A stretch of 64,000 nucleotides of DNA from Bacteroidota bacterium (GTDB lineage Bacteria; Bacteroidota; Ignavibacteria; Palsa-1295): NCBI GenBank assembly GCA_021324735.1, contig JAJPIO010000014.1, positions 124,001 to 188,000 on the forward strand. Reading direction: 5' to 3'. Each line of letters starts with the position of its first letter. Position 1 is the first letter of the stretch. Below are positions 1 to 7,212 of this stretch, in pieces. The notes under the pieces are model-generated. The model was not told where the DNA came from and ran no database searches. It was given only the letters and a program-made list of their open reading frames with translations. The position numbers were made by a program, and so were the translations under genes.

Positions 1-319
1 CACTTTTTAGTACATGCGTAGCGGTCGCAAAGTCCGGATCGGTATTAAGCGGAGCCTGGCTCGGGCTAATGATCGTTGCCGATGCATTCGTCGCCTCTTG
101 CGTGTAGGTCTTGCCGGTGAAATCCCACGTTTGGTTTACGCCATTCGTCGCCAAAACATTAACGAATTGCGATGGGGTGCTGGCAAGGAATGACGTGACA
201 GTCCCGACTTCAGTAAATGAATTAATGTAGTCTCCCGAGCTTAGGGTAATTTGCGCATTCGAAGCTGCGCTTACGCCCATAAAGCCGAGAAATACTAAAA
301 GTGTAGCAAGGTATTTCAT
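1..319 (-). CDS. Secreted protein, N-terminal part (runs off the window)
   Basis: An open frame starts at the ATG ending at 319 and stays open to base 1, so only about 106 N-terminal residues are visible. They begin with a signal peptide (MKYLATLLVFLGFMGVSAASNAQ) and continue as a mature exported domain. The segments NQTWDFTGKTYT and DPDFATATHVL align by eye with NKAWDLTGRLYT and DTDFASATYVL of the protein at 1930-2967, so the two are paralogues. That relative carries a T9SS C-terminal domain, so this one may too, but its C-terminus is outside the window. A TAnnTTTG promoter-like element lies upstream at 392-399. The function is unknown. Confidence 0.8.
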   Translation of the reverse strand, partial: MKYLATLLVFLGFMGVSAASNAQITLSSGDYINSFTEVGTVTSFLASTPSQFVNVLATNGVNQTWDFTGKTYTQEATNASATIISPSQAPLNTDPDFATATHVLKS

Positions 320-391
320 ATTAACGGTTTTGTTTTCGGTGAGTATTTTCGCTGAGCATGACGGTAGGCTCAGCAGAGCAAATTGTGAACT

Positions 392-399
392 CAAATATA
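392..399 (-). promoter_or_regulatory. Bacteroidota-type -7 element (TATATTTG)
   Basis: On the minus strand this reads TATATTTG, matching the Bacteroidota housekeeping -7 consensus TAnnTTTG, about 73 nt before the ATG at 319. I see no good TTG at the usual distance upstream, so this is only a half match. A perfect 12-bp palindrome, GCATACGTATGC (435-446), lies further upstream and could be an operator, but that is speculation. Confidence 0.4.
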
Positions 400-455
400 A
401 CGCTTTTATAACGGAAGTGCTTGCATCGGAACCTGCATACGTATGCGTAATAATG

Positions 456-479
456 CAAAACCCCACACATTGTGCGGGG
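456..479 (-). terminator. Rho-independent terminator after the BNR-type T9SS protein gene
   Basis: On the minus strand the sequence forms CCCCGCAC-aat-GTGTGGGG (461-479) with one interior mismatch, followed directly by TTTTGC. It sits 47 bases after the stop of the gene at 526-1803, which is the right place and orientation to end that transcript. Confidence 0.7.
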
Positions 480-525
480 CTTTGAAGATCTAATGTTTTA
501 TAGAATCAGTGTGCGATCGCAGGCT

Positions 526-1803
526 TTAGTGCTGGACCGCAAGCTTTTCCGTCGCTACGCCTTCCGACGTGGTAAGCTCGACGATATAGGAGCCGTTCGT
601 GAACTGCGCCGGATCGATCTCGACCGAATTAAAGCCCGTGTTTGCCAACCCATCATACAGCGTCCGAACATTGCGGCCGAGTGCATCGATGAGCGCGATG
701 TGCACGCTGCTGCTGTTTTTTAGCGTGAATGTAAGCTCCGTCGTTGTTGCGGCAGGATTGCTTGTCAGTGAAGCCTGGAGGGCTCCGTTTGCCCGATCGC
801 TGTTTACAGATGCAAGCTGCGAGAGCGGGCGATACCATGCACCTTTACCGAACGTGCCAACCACCAGGTTATTACCCGAGATAGCGGCGGTCGTTACCCA
901 ACTACCGGAGCTAGAACTGCTGGCTAATCCCTGATTGACTTGCCGCCACGATGCGCCGCCATTGTTCGAGAACGAAACTCCGCTATCGGATGCAATCACC
1001 AATGTGTTATTGGATGCAGTGAAATATTGTGGATTGGCGAGATTTAGGCTCGTGCTCGTCATTTTCGTCCACGTATTACCATTGTCGGTAGAGGCGTAGA
1101 CGTCATACGTAGCACCATTAGTGATGAGCGCGTAAAGGGTATTGCCGGAGGAGGCTAATCGAGCGGCTAAGCCAAGCGATGCTGAACTGCTCGCAAGAAG
1201 CGACCAGTGGGCACCCATATCAGTAGAACGATAGACACCAACAAACGGCACGATCGCAAAAAGCGTATTTCCGATCGCTGTCATATCCGTAACGCTCATT
1301 CCATTTCCGTTTAAGGACATTCCGACAGTATCCGGCGTCCAAGCGGTGCCCGGCTGCGACTGTTGGTAGACGCCGGCGCCTGTTCCGGCAAAAACAGTAG
1401 AGCCAACAGTAAGCATCGAGGTGGTAAATGCCTGAGCCGGAATGCCGGTGTTATCGGGATTCCACGTATGACCGAAATCAGCAGAGTAATAGAAGCCGGA
1501 CGAACTGGAAGAACCGACAATTGCAGTCGTTCCAATAACTCCGGCAGTGGATACTTGTATCGGCACGTTGGAGCTCAACAGCGTCCAGGTCTGGCCATTA
1601 TTGGTCGAGAGCCAGACGGAGTCGGGTTTCGAAAATCCTCCGCCAGCTACCATTCCGAGTGAGGAGGAGCCTAGCGCCGAAACGATCGTGTTGCCGATAC
1701 CGCTGGCCTGAACCCATTGGGAATACGCATCACCACGATAGAGACCAATAGACGCGACGGACAGAGCAATGCCAAAAATGAGATTTCTTATCAATGATTT
1801 CAT
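526..1803 (-). CDS. Secreted BNR/Ycf48-like repeat protein with T9SS sorting domain
   Basis: The 425-residue product has a signal peptide (residues 1-28, ending in DAYSQ). Repeated motifs of the type WLSTNNGQTWT, YYSADFGHTWN, YRSTDMGAHWS, YASTDNGNTWT and FSNNGGASWR are Asp-box/BNR repeats typical of sialidase-like and Ycf48-like propellers. The last ~80 residues (VHIALIDALGRNVRTLYDG ... NGSYIVELTTSEGVATEKLAVQH) match a type A T9SS C-terminal domain, so the protein is probably exported to the surface or medium. No catalytic residues of a sialidase are recognisable; a binding or scaffold role is more likely. A good promoter lies at 1847-1876 and a terminator at 456-479. Confidence 0.85.
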   Translation of the reverse strand: MKSLIRNLIFGIALSVASIGLYRGDAYSQWVQASGIGNTIVSALGSSSLGMVAGGGFSKPDSVWLSTNNGQTWTLLSSNVPIQVSTAGVIGTTAIVGSSSSSGFYYSADFGHTWNPDNTGIPAQAFTTSMLTVGSTVFAGTGAGVYQQSQPGTAWTPDTVGMSLNGNGMSVTDMTAIGNTLFAIVPFVGVYRSTDMGAHWSLLASSSASLGLAARLASSGNTLYALITNGATYDVYASTDNGNTWTKMTSTSLNLANPQYFTASNNTLVIASDSGVSFSNNGGASWRQVNQGLASSSSSGSWVTTAAISGNNLVVGTFGKGAWYRPLSQLASVNSDRANGALQASLTSNPAATTTELTFTLKNSSSVHIALIDALGRNVRTLYDGLANTGFNSVEIDPAQFTNGSYIVELTTSEGVATEKLAVQH

Positions 1804-1846
1804 GTGAGATTAGGATTTAGAGCTAAAAAATTGACGACAATCCGTA

Positions 1847-1876
1847 CAAATATAGCATTTTCAGACGCAGTTGCAA
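1847..1876 (-). promoter_or_regulatory. Bacteroidota-type promoter (TTG - 19 nt - TATATTTG)
   Basis: On the minus strand TTG (1876-1874) is followed after 19 nt by TATATTTG (1854-1847), which fits the -33/-7 layout of Bacteroidota primary promoters. It would give a leader of roughly 35-40 nt before the ATG at 1803. It is the best promoter match I found in the window. Confidence 0.6.
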
Positions 1877-1929
1877 TAGGTACGTCCTTGCCCTTCCATG
1901 AATTATTTGTTACCGGGGCCTAGCAAGCA

Positions 1930-2967
1930 TCAACGGTCTATAAAAATTCTTTGTGATACCGAATAGGTGGGTGTTGTGATCCGAGCAAAATAAACGCCAC
2001 TCGTAAGGCCACGCACATCGATCGCTGTACTGTGTTCACCAACTTCGGCATTACGGTCGTGGATCGTCTGAACGCTATTGCCCAGAATATCGAAAATGGA
2101 AATACGGACATCACCAGGTACTTGTAGCGTGTAATGGAGCGTAATGCGTTTAGCGGCGAACTCGTATTCCGGCCATACGGAAGAAGTACTAATATCGGTA
2201 GGCTTAACGCTACTCTTCACGGGCTGGACGAAGGTTATTCCATTGGTCAGATTATGGTTGTTGTCTGACAAGGCCATTGCCCAAAAGTCCGATTTGGTAA
2301 ACCACAAGTACGTATAGTCCGAGGACGCATTGCCGCTGTATGAAATCGTGGATCTAACAGTCGTTCTTACCGCATCCATTGGCGAAGCGACGGGCAGGAG
2401 CAGGCTTCCATAGCCATCAACTTTGCCGTCGATCTCTTTTTCATATATCTCATTATACTTAAGATAGTAATAGGTCGAAGTCGATCTCCACGAAGTACCA
2501 TACAGCAGAGGAAATCGCAATTGCATCAGCGGCGGCCAGTAGCGCTCGATCTTGTGGTAGAATCCCACGCTATCCTCGCTGGTACCAAGCTGCCAGAAGC
2601 CCGAGTCATTGATCTGGTAATACTCATACCTAAGATATTGAGGGTTCAACGTATCGATAAGGACGTACGTCGCGGAGGCAAAATCCGTATCATTCGCGAG
2701 CGGCATATTGGTCGAGTACGGTAAGAGTACGGAGCCGAAAGCAGGAGGTGAAGGAAGAGTATAGAGTCTTCCGGTAAGGTCCCATGCTTTGTTCGCCCCT
2801 GAATCGGCTTCAAGGGCTCGCGCGCCCACGGTGTCGCTTGAATTCCATTGTACGGTCCGATCGTGGGTGAAATAATAACGAACGAAATCGTCGGCGGTAT
2901 ACTCGATCTGTGCGTTCGCTTGTGCGGATAGGAGACACAGGAAAAGAAAGACACAAATTCGTCTCAT
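1930..2967 (-). CDS. Secreted protein with T9SS type A sorting domain, function unknown
   Basis: The 345-residue product has a signal peptide (MRRICVFLFLCLLSAQANAQ), a middle domain of about 240 residues that I cannot assign, and a C-terminal T9SS domain (residues ~270-345: LHYTLQVPGDVRISIFDILG ... GLTSGVYFARITTPTYSVSQRIFIDR). It is a paralogue of the truncated protein at 1-319. It is followed on the same strand by the BNR-type gene at 526-1803 after a 127-base gap with its own promoter. It is divergent from the DUF72 gene, with only 45 bases between the starts. Confidence 0.85.
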   Translation of the reverse strand: MRRICVFLFLCLLSAQANAQIEYTADDFVRYYFTHDRTVQWNSSDTVGARALEADSGANKAWDLTGRLYTLPSPPAFGSVLLPYSTNMPLANDTDFASATYVLIDTLNPQYLRYEYYQINDSGFWQLGTSEDSVGFYHKIERYWPPLMQLRFPLLYGTSWRSTSTYYYLKYNEIYEKEIDGKVDGYGSLLLPVASPMDAVRTTVRSTISYSGNASSDYTYLWFTKSDFWAMALSDNNHNLTNGITFVQPVKSSVKPTDISTSSVWPEYEFAAKRITLHYTLQVPGDVRISIFDILGNSVQTIHDRNAEVGEHSTAIDVRGLTSGVYFARITTPTYSVSQRIFIDR

Positions 2968-3012
2968 GGCTGAGAAATTGATTTACTAAGGAATAGCTGT
3001 ACAATCCGAAAA

Positions 3013-3738
3013 GTGTCTGCACGTATTCATATCGGTACTTCGGGGTGGCAATACCGGCATTGGTCGGGTGTCTTTTATCCGAAAAACACTCCGCCGGCCC
3101 GGATGTTCGAAGAATACCTCAAGCATTTCGATACCGTCGAGTTAAATAATAGCTTTTACCATTTGCCGCCTCGCGAACGGTTCGAATCATGGAAAAAGCG
3201 AACGCCTCCCGGATTCTTGTTCGCGGTAAAGGCGAGCCGATACATCACTCACTTAAAACGCCTCACCGAGCCCGAAGAACCACTCGAGCGATTTGTGCAA
3301 TCGGCCACCGGGCTTGGCCGTAAGCTCGGCGTTGTGCTGTTTCAATTGCCACCATCATTAGCGATCGACTTGGAACGGCTGGAAGCATTTCTGAAATTAT
3401 TTCCGAAGCGGCTCAGGTGCACGTTTGAATTTCGCCACCCAAGTTGGATGGTAGAAGAGACCTACACTCTGCTCGAACGATTCAACAGTGCGTTTTGCAT
3501 TTATGAACTGGCCGGCTTTGAGACGCCTCACGAGGTAACGGCTGATTTCGTCTATATTCGGCTTCATGGTCCTGGCGGAAAATACAGTGGCAATTACACA
3601 AAGCATCGACTGAGGAAGTGGGCGAACGAGATAAAAATATGGGCTGAGACCGTCAAGGATATTTACGTCTATTTCGATAACGATGTGGGCGGACATGCCC
3701 CCAAGAACGCGCTTACTCTACGTTCATTGCTCGAATGA
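3013..3738 (+). CDS. DUF72 (YecE-like) protein
   Basis: The 241-residue product starts at a GTG. The opening IHIGTSGWQYRHWSGVFYP, the segment EYLKHFDTVELNNSFYHLPP, the WKKRTPPGFLFAVKASRYITH block and the late DIYVYFDNDVGGHAPKNA are hallmark stretches of the DUF72 family, a TIM-barrel fold related to Xyl-isomerase-like barrels. The biochemical role of the family is unsettled; a link to nucleic-acid or Fe-S processes has been suggested. It lies just upstream of the split ligase D genes, on the same strand, separated by 64 bases from the phosphoesterase start I favour. Co-transcription is likely. Confidence 0.9.
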   Translation: MSARIHIGTSGWQYRHWSGVFYPKNTPPARMFEEYLKHFDTVELNNSFYHLPPRERFESWKKRTPPGFLFAVKASRYITHLKRLTEPEEPLERFVQSATGLGRKLGVVLFQLPPSLAIDLERLEAFLKLFPKRLRCTFEFRHPSWMVEETYTLLERFNSAFCIYELAGFETPHEVTADFVYIRLHGPGGKYSGNYTKHRLRKWANEIKIWAETVKDIYVYFDNDVGGHAPKNALTLRSLLE

Positions 3739-3802
3739 AGCGATCATCGGTTGGCACGACTCATGCGTTTTACGGTCATCGTTTACAATACATCGTTCAA
3801 CA

Positions 3803-4447
3803 GTGGCATTAAAGCTCTACCATAAAAAGCGAGATTTTTCGAAGACCAGGGAGCCGCGCGGAAAAGAGCATCGCGGCACGAAGCACCGCTTCCTCATTCA
3901 CGAGCACCATGCGACCCGCCTGCATTTCGACCTACGGTTAGAAGCAGAGGGCGTGTTAAAATCGTGGGCGGTGCCGAAAGGCCCCTCGATGAATCCGAAC
4001 GATAAGCACCTGGCTGTAATGGTAGAGGATCATCCGATCGAATACGGGTCGTTCGAAGGAGAGATACCGGAAGGAGAGTATGGCGCGGGTGAAGTTCGCA
4101 TTTGGGATAAAGGCACGTATGAAGAGCTTGGCGATCCACTACCAGAGCAGATACGGAATGGTAAGATCACGATCGCTTTTCACGGCCGAAAACTGAAAGG
4201 CGAATTCCACATGGTGCGTATGCACGGAAGGCCGGAAGATGAAGGTAAAAGCAACTGGCTGATCTTCAAACATAAGGACGAATACGCCGATCCGAAATGG
4301 ACTCTGAGGCCGATATTAAATTATGGCTCGCGCAGTCAGGCGCCGCATCGAAAAAAAGCTAAAGAAGCGAGCGCGAACGCACTTGAAAAATTGGTGAAAC
4401 AGTCGAAGAAGAAAAAGACAGTAAAAAAGGTAAAAGTTAAAAAGTAA
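3803..4447 (+). CDS. Stand-alone LigD-type 3'-phosphoesterase
   Basis: The residues HRFLIHEHHATRLHFDLRLE ... VLKSWAVPKGPS ... GSFEGEIPEGEYGAGEV ... WLIFKHKDEYAD are the conserved core of the LigD 3'-phosphoesterase domain, which trims 3'-phosphate and ribonucleotide ends during break repair. I place the start at the GTG at 3803 (VALKLYHKKRDFSKTREP). The frame is open back to 3683, but that part overlaps the DUF72 gene and matches nothing in the family. The C-terminal ~45 residues are very Lys-rich, perhaps a DNA-contact tail. In most LigD proteins this domain is fused to ligase and polymerase; here it is its own gene. Confidence 0.88.
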   Translation: MALKLYHKKRDFSKTREPRGKEHRGTKHRFLIHEHHATRLHFDLRLEAEGVLKSWAVPKGPSMNPNDKHLAVMVEDHPIEYGSFEGEIPEGEYGAGEVRIWDKGTYEELGDPLPEQIRNGKITIAFHGRKLKGEFHMVRMHGRPEDEGKSNWLIFKHKDEYADPKWTLRPILNYGSRSQAPHRKKAKEASANALEKLVKQSKKKKTVKKVKVKK

Positions 4448-4516
4448 GAGTTAAGAGGTAATAGTTTAGAACGGCCGCGACCGAGTTATAACGTATTATT
4501 CTTAGCTCAAAAAAGA

Positions 4517-5596
4517 ATGGCAAAAGCGTCTCTCACCACTATACCAGGCGCTCATTCGGCACGAATGCCCCGGGCGATCGAGCCAATGAAGGCGGTGCTG
4601 GTCGATGATCCATTCGATCGTTCGGGCTGGATATTCGAAGATAAGTACGATGGAATTCGCGCGATCGCATACGTCGAGGATGGAGAGGTAACGCTCTATT
4701 CCCGCAACCAGAAGGAGATGACCGCACGCTATCCCGAGCTTTTGAAGCTTCCTCAGTGGATCCGAGCAAAGCAGGCTATTCTCGATGGTGAGATCATTGT
4801 GGTAAACAGACGTGGCTCGGCCAGCTTTCAGGACCTGCAGGCGCGATTCGGGGTAACCGATAAGAACACGATCGAGCGATTAGTGAAAACGCAAAAGATC
4901 ATCTATTACGTCTTCGATGTGCTGTATCTCAATGGCTATAGCCTGATGGATGCAAAGCTGCTCGACCGTAAACGGGTACTCGAACAGATCATAAAAGAGC
5001 AGCCGGAGTTCAAGTACGCACCTCACACCCTGGATAAAGGCATTAAACGATTTAAGGAAGCAGAGCGAAAACATCTGGAAGGCATTATTGCGAAGAATGG
5101 CGAAAGCAAGTACGTACAGAAACGATCGACCGAGTGGCTCAAGATAAAAACGAGTATGCGGCAAGAGGCCGTCATTATCGGCTATTCCCAGCCACAAGGT
5201 AGCCGGGAATATTTTGGTGCGTTACTTCTGGCGTTATACGACGGGCATCGGTTGGTGTCAGCGGGTAAGGTAGGCACAGGCTTCGACCGCAAACGGCTGA
5301 AAGAGATCTATGAAGCGATGAAGCCCTATAAAGTAAAGGAATCGCCCTTGCCGGAATTTCAAGCGCGAAGAGTGTATGATGTTCAATGGCTAAAACCAAA
5401 GTTGGTCTGCGAAGTAAAGTTTACCGAGCTAACCGGCGAAGGAAGCTTTCGGCATCCGGTATTCGTCGGTCTTCGATATGATAAAAAGCCGCAGGAATGT
5501 ACCTTCGAGCCGCGACGCTCTGCAAAAGAAGCAGTGAAAACCGCCGAACGCGAAGAGACCTCATTACGCAAACTCATTGCACGGAAAAGAGTATAG
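4517..5596 (+). CDS. ATP-dependent DNA ligase, LigD ligase-domain type
   Basis: The 359-residue product has the nucleotidyltransferase motifs in order: motif I EDKYDGIRA (Lys adenylation site), LDGEIIV (motif III), FDVLYLNG (IIIa), EGIIAKNGESKY (IV) and WLKIKT (V). An OB-fold follows, with VGTGFDRKRL and VCEVKFTELTGEGSFRHPVFVGLR (motif VI region). The length fits a minimal ligase core with no extra domains. It would seal nicks or breaks, with the neighbouring phosphoesterase and polymerase acting on the ends. The 3' end runs to within 4 bases of the ATG of the polymerase gene, so the genes are translationally close. Confidence 0.92.
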   Translation: MAKASLTTIPGAHSARMPRAIEPMKAVLVDDPFDRSGWIFEDKYDGIRAIAYVEDGEVTLYSRNQKEMTARYPELLKLPQWIRAKQAILDGEIIVVNRRGSASFQDLQARFGVTDKNTIERLVKTQKIIYYVFDVLYLNGYSLMDAKLLDRKRVLEQIIKEQPEFKYAPHTLDKGIKRFKEAERKHLEGIIAKNGESKYVQKRSTEWLKIKTSMRQEAVIIGYSQPQGSREYFGALLLALYDGHRLVSAGKVGTGFDRKRLKEIYEAMKPYKVKESPLPEFQARRVYDVQWLKPKLVCEVKFTELTGEGSFRHPVFVGLRYDKKPQECTFEPRRSAKEAVKTAEREETSLRKLIARKRV

Positions 5597-5600
5597 CAGT

Positions 5601-6602
5601 ATGGCAAAGGTAAGATCGAGACCAAAGCTGAACTTAAGGGCCCGTTCGATCGGGAAGATCGATGTTAAAGAGTTCTTCACTGCCGACGAGCAATCGGGCG
5701 ATAAAACAGTGACCATCGAGGGTAGTAACCTTAAGCTCACGAATCTCGACAAAGTGTATTGGCCGGATGAAGGCTACACAAAATTCGATCTCCTCAAATA
5801 TTATTACACTATTGCCGATACCATTCTGCCGTATTTAAAAGATCGCCCACTGATCTTAAAACGCTATCCGAATGGCATCGAAGGTGAGATGTTCTATCAA
5901 CACAATCTCGAGTCGCCGCCGGAGTTTCTCGATTATCACCAGCGCATCGATTCGGACGGTAAACTGATCACGTATGCTATCGCGAACGACCTGATATCGC
6001 TTTTGTATGTGGTCAATCTTGGGACGATCACTCAGAACCCCTGGTTCTCGCGGACGCAGTCCAGCTCCAATCCTGATTTCTTCGCATTCGACCTCGACCC
6101 GATGGAGAAGGCGACGTTCGACCAAGTAAAGAAGATCGCTCTCGAAGTGAAAAAAATGTTAGATGAGCTCGGACTTAAGGGCTACCCGAAGACATCCGGT
6201 TCGTCAGGCATACACATTTATGTCCCGATCAAAAGTGAGTACACCTACGGTGATATTGTCCCGTTCGCAAAAAAGATCGCCACTGAAGTTGCCGAGCGTA
6301 ACCCGAGCGATGCGACCGTTCGCCGCATGGTACGCGATCGAAAAGGGACGCAAGTGTACGTCGATTATCTTCAAAATATAGAAGGTAAAAGCCTGGCAGC
6401 GCCATACTCAGTGCGCGAGAAACCGCATGCCATGGCGAGTGCACCGCTCGAATGGAAAGAAATTAATAAGAAACTCACGCTCGAGCAATTTACCATGAAG
6501 ACAATGCCCGCTCGGATCAAGAAGAAAGGCGATCTCTTTGCAGAAGTTCTAAAGAAACGGCAAAGCCTTGCTTCCGCTATGAAAAAACTGCGCTCGTTCT
6601 AA
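5601..6602 (+). CDS. LigD-type polymerase/primase domain protein
   Basis: About 333 residues from the ATG at 5601; a TTG at 5577 in the same frame would overlap the ligase gene. The archaeo-eukaryotic primase fold of LigD is recognisable: LTNLDKVYWPDEGYTKFDLLKYY, RPLILKRYPNGIEGEMFYQ, the catalytic FFAFDLDP (DxD), the TSGSSGIHIYVPI nucleotide-binding segment (family consensus SGxKG; here SGSSG) and the late YVDYLQNIEGKSLAAPYSVR. It would add nucleotides, probably preferring ribonucleotides, at break ends. The DNA ligase gene ends 5 bases upstream. No Ku gene is seen in the window. Confidence 0.92.
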   Translation: MAKVRSRPKLNLRARSIGKIDVKEFFTADEQSGDKTVTIEGSNLKLTNLDKVYWPDEGYTKFDLLKYYYTIADTILPYLKDRPLILKRYPNGIEGEMFYQHNLESPPEFLDYHQRIDSDGKLITYAIANDLISLLYVVNLGTITQNPWFSRTQSSSNPDFFAFDLDPMEKATFDQVKKIALEVKKMLDELGLKGYPKTSGSSGIHIYVPIKSEYTYGDIVPFAKKIATEVAERNPSDATVRRMVRDRKGTQVYVDYLQNIEGKSLAAPYSVREKPHAMASAPLEWKEINKKLTLEQFTMKTMPARIKKKGDLFAEVLKKRQSLASAMKKLRSF

Positions 6603-6715
6603 TTCTTCTACTTTGCTTGTTCTCATTCTTCTTTCGAAAAGAATAGAACCGCTGAGCTTCCGTAGGTATAATCCTTGTACGATGCTTATCAGTTTAACCA
6701 AAAGCATAAAGGATT

Positions 6716-7126
6716 ATGAAGATTTTCATTGCGATAGCAGCGATCGTTTCGCTTTCGTTTTTAACGCCGTCCGCTCATGCACAATCGGCTAAGCCGATGA
6801 AACGGCATCACCGTATGCGCTCTACCATGATGCAGAGCAGCGACAGCACCACCATGATGGAATCGAATGAGTCGAGCCAGTCATCACCCGTAGGTGCGGA
6901 AGTGAGTGGTATTACTGGTGCTGCTCCCGGCGATCCATACAATTTGAATCACCCATATTTCCAGGGTGATCCGCGGTGGTCCGATGCCGACCAGCTTTAC
7001 ATGCACGGCGATTTCCCGTGGGCACTCGTCCAGCAGCATCCGGAAGCTTTCCGGTTCAATGCCGAAACGGGCAAGTGGGAGATGCTGAATACGGCAAACC
7101 TCGGCTCGATGAAGAAAATGAGGTAG
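6716..7126 (+). CDS. Small exported protein, function unknown
   Basis: 136 residues with a clear signal peptide (MKIFIAIAAIVSLSFLTPSAHAQ). A Met/Ser-rich stretch follows (MRSTMMQSSDSTTMMESNESSQSS), then a compact C-terminal part rich in aromatic residues (DPYNLNHPYFQGDPRWSDADQLYMHGDFPWALVQQHPEAFRFN). I do not recognise a family. The Met-rich segment could be a flexible linker or a metal-binding stretch, but nothing proves it. A strong terminator follows at 7151-7176, so it is probably a monocistronic gene. Confidence 0.75.
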   Translation: MKIFIAIAAIVSLSFLTPSAHAQSAKPMKRHHRMRSTMMQSSDSTTMMESNESSQSSPVGAEVSGITGAAPGDPYNLNHPYFQGDPRWSDADQLYMHGDFPWALVQQHPEAFRFNAETGKWEMLNTANLGSMKKMR

Positions 7127-7150
7127 TTCAAAAAATTGAATTTAAAACAG

Positions 7151-7180
7151 AATCACCGGCCAAAAGCCGGTGATTTATTT
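7151..7180 (+). terminator. Bidirectional rho-independent terminator
   Basis: AATCACCGGC-caaaa... pairs perfectly with GCCGGTGATT (7151-7174) and is followed by a T-rich tract on the plus strand. The minus strand has a run of A/T on the other side as well, so it can serve both the exported-protein gene at 6716-7126 and the convergent ABC transporter gene ending at 7213. Confidence 0.8.
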
Positions 7181-7212
7181 TTTGCTATGGTTTATTTAGA
7201 CGCTCTTATTTT

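Noticed and set aside
3683-3802. N-terminal extension of the phosphoesterase frame
   Set aside because: It overlaps the end of the DUF72 gene in another frame and encodes no family-like residues.
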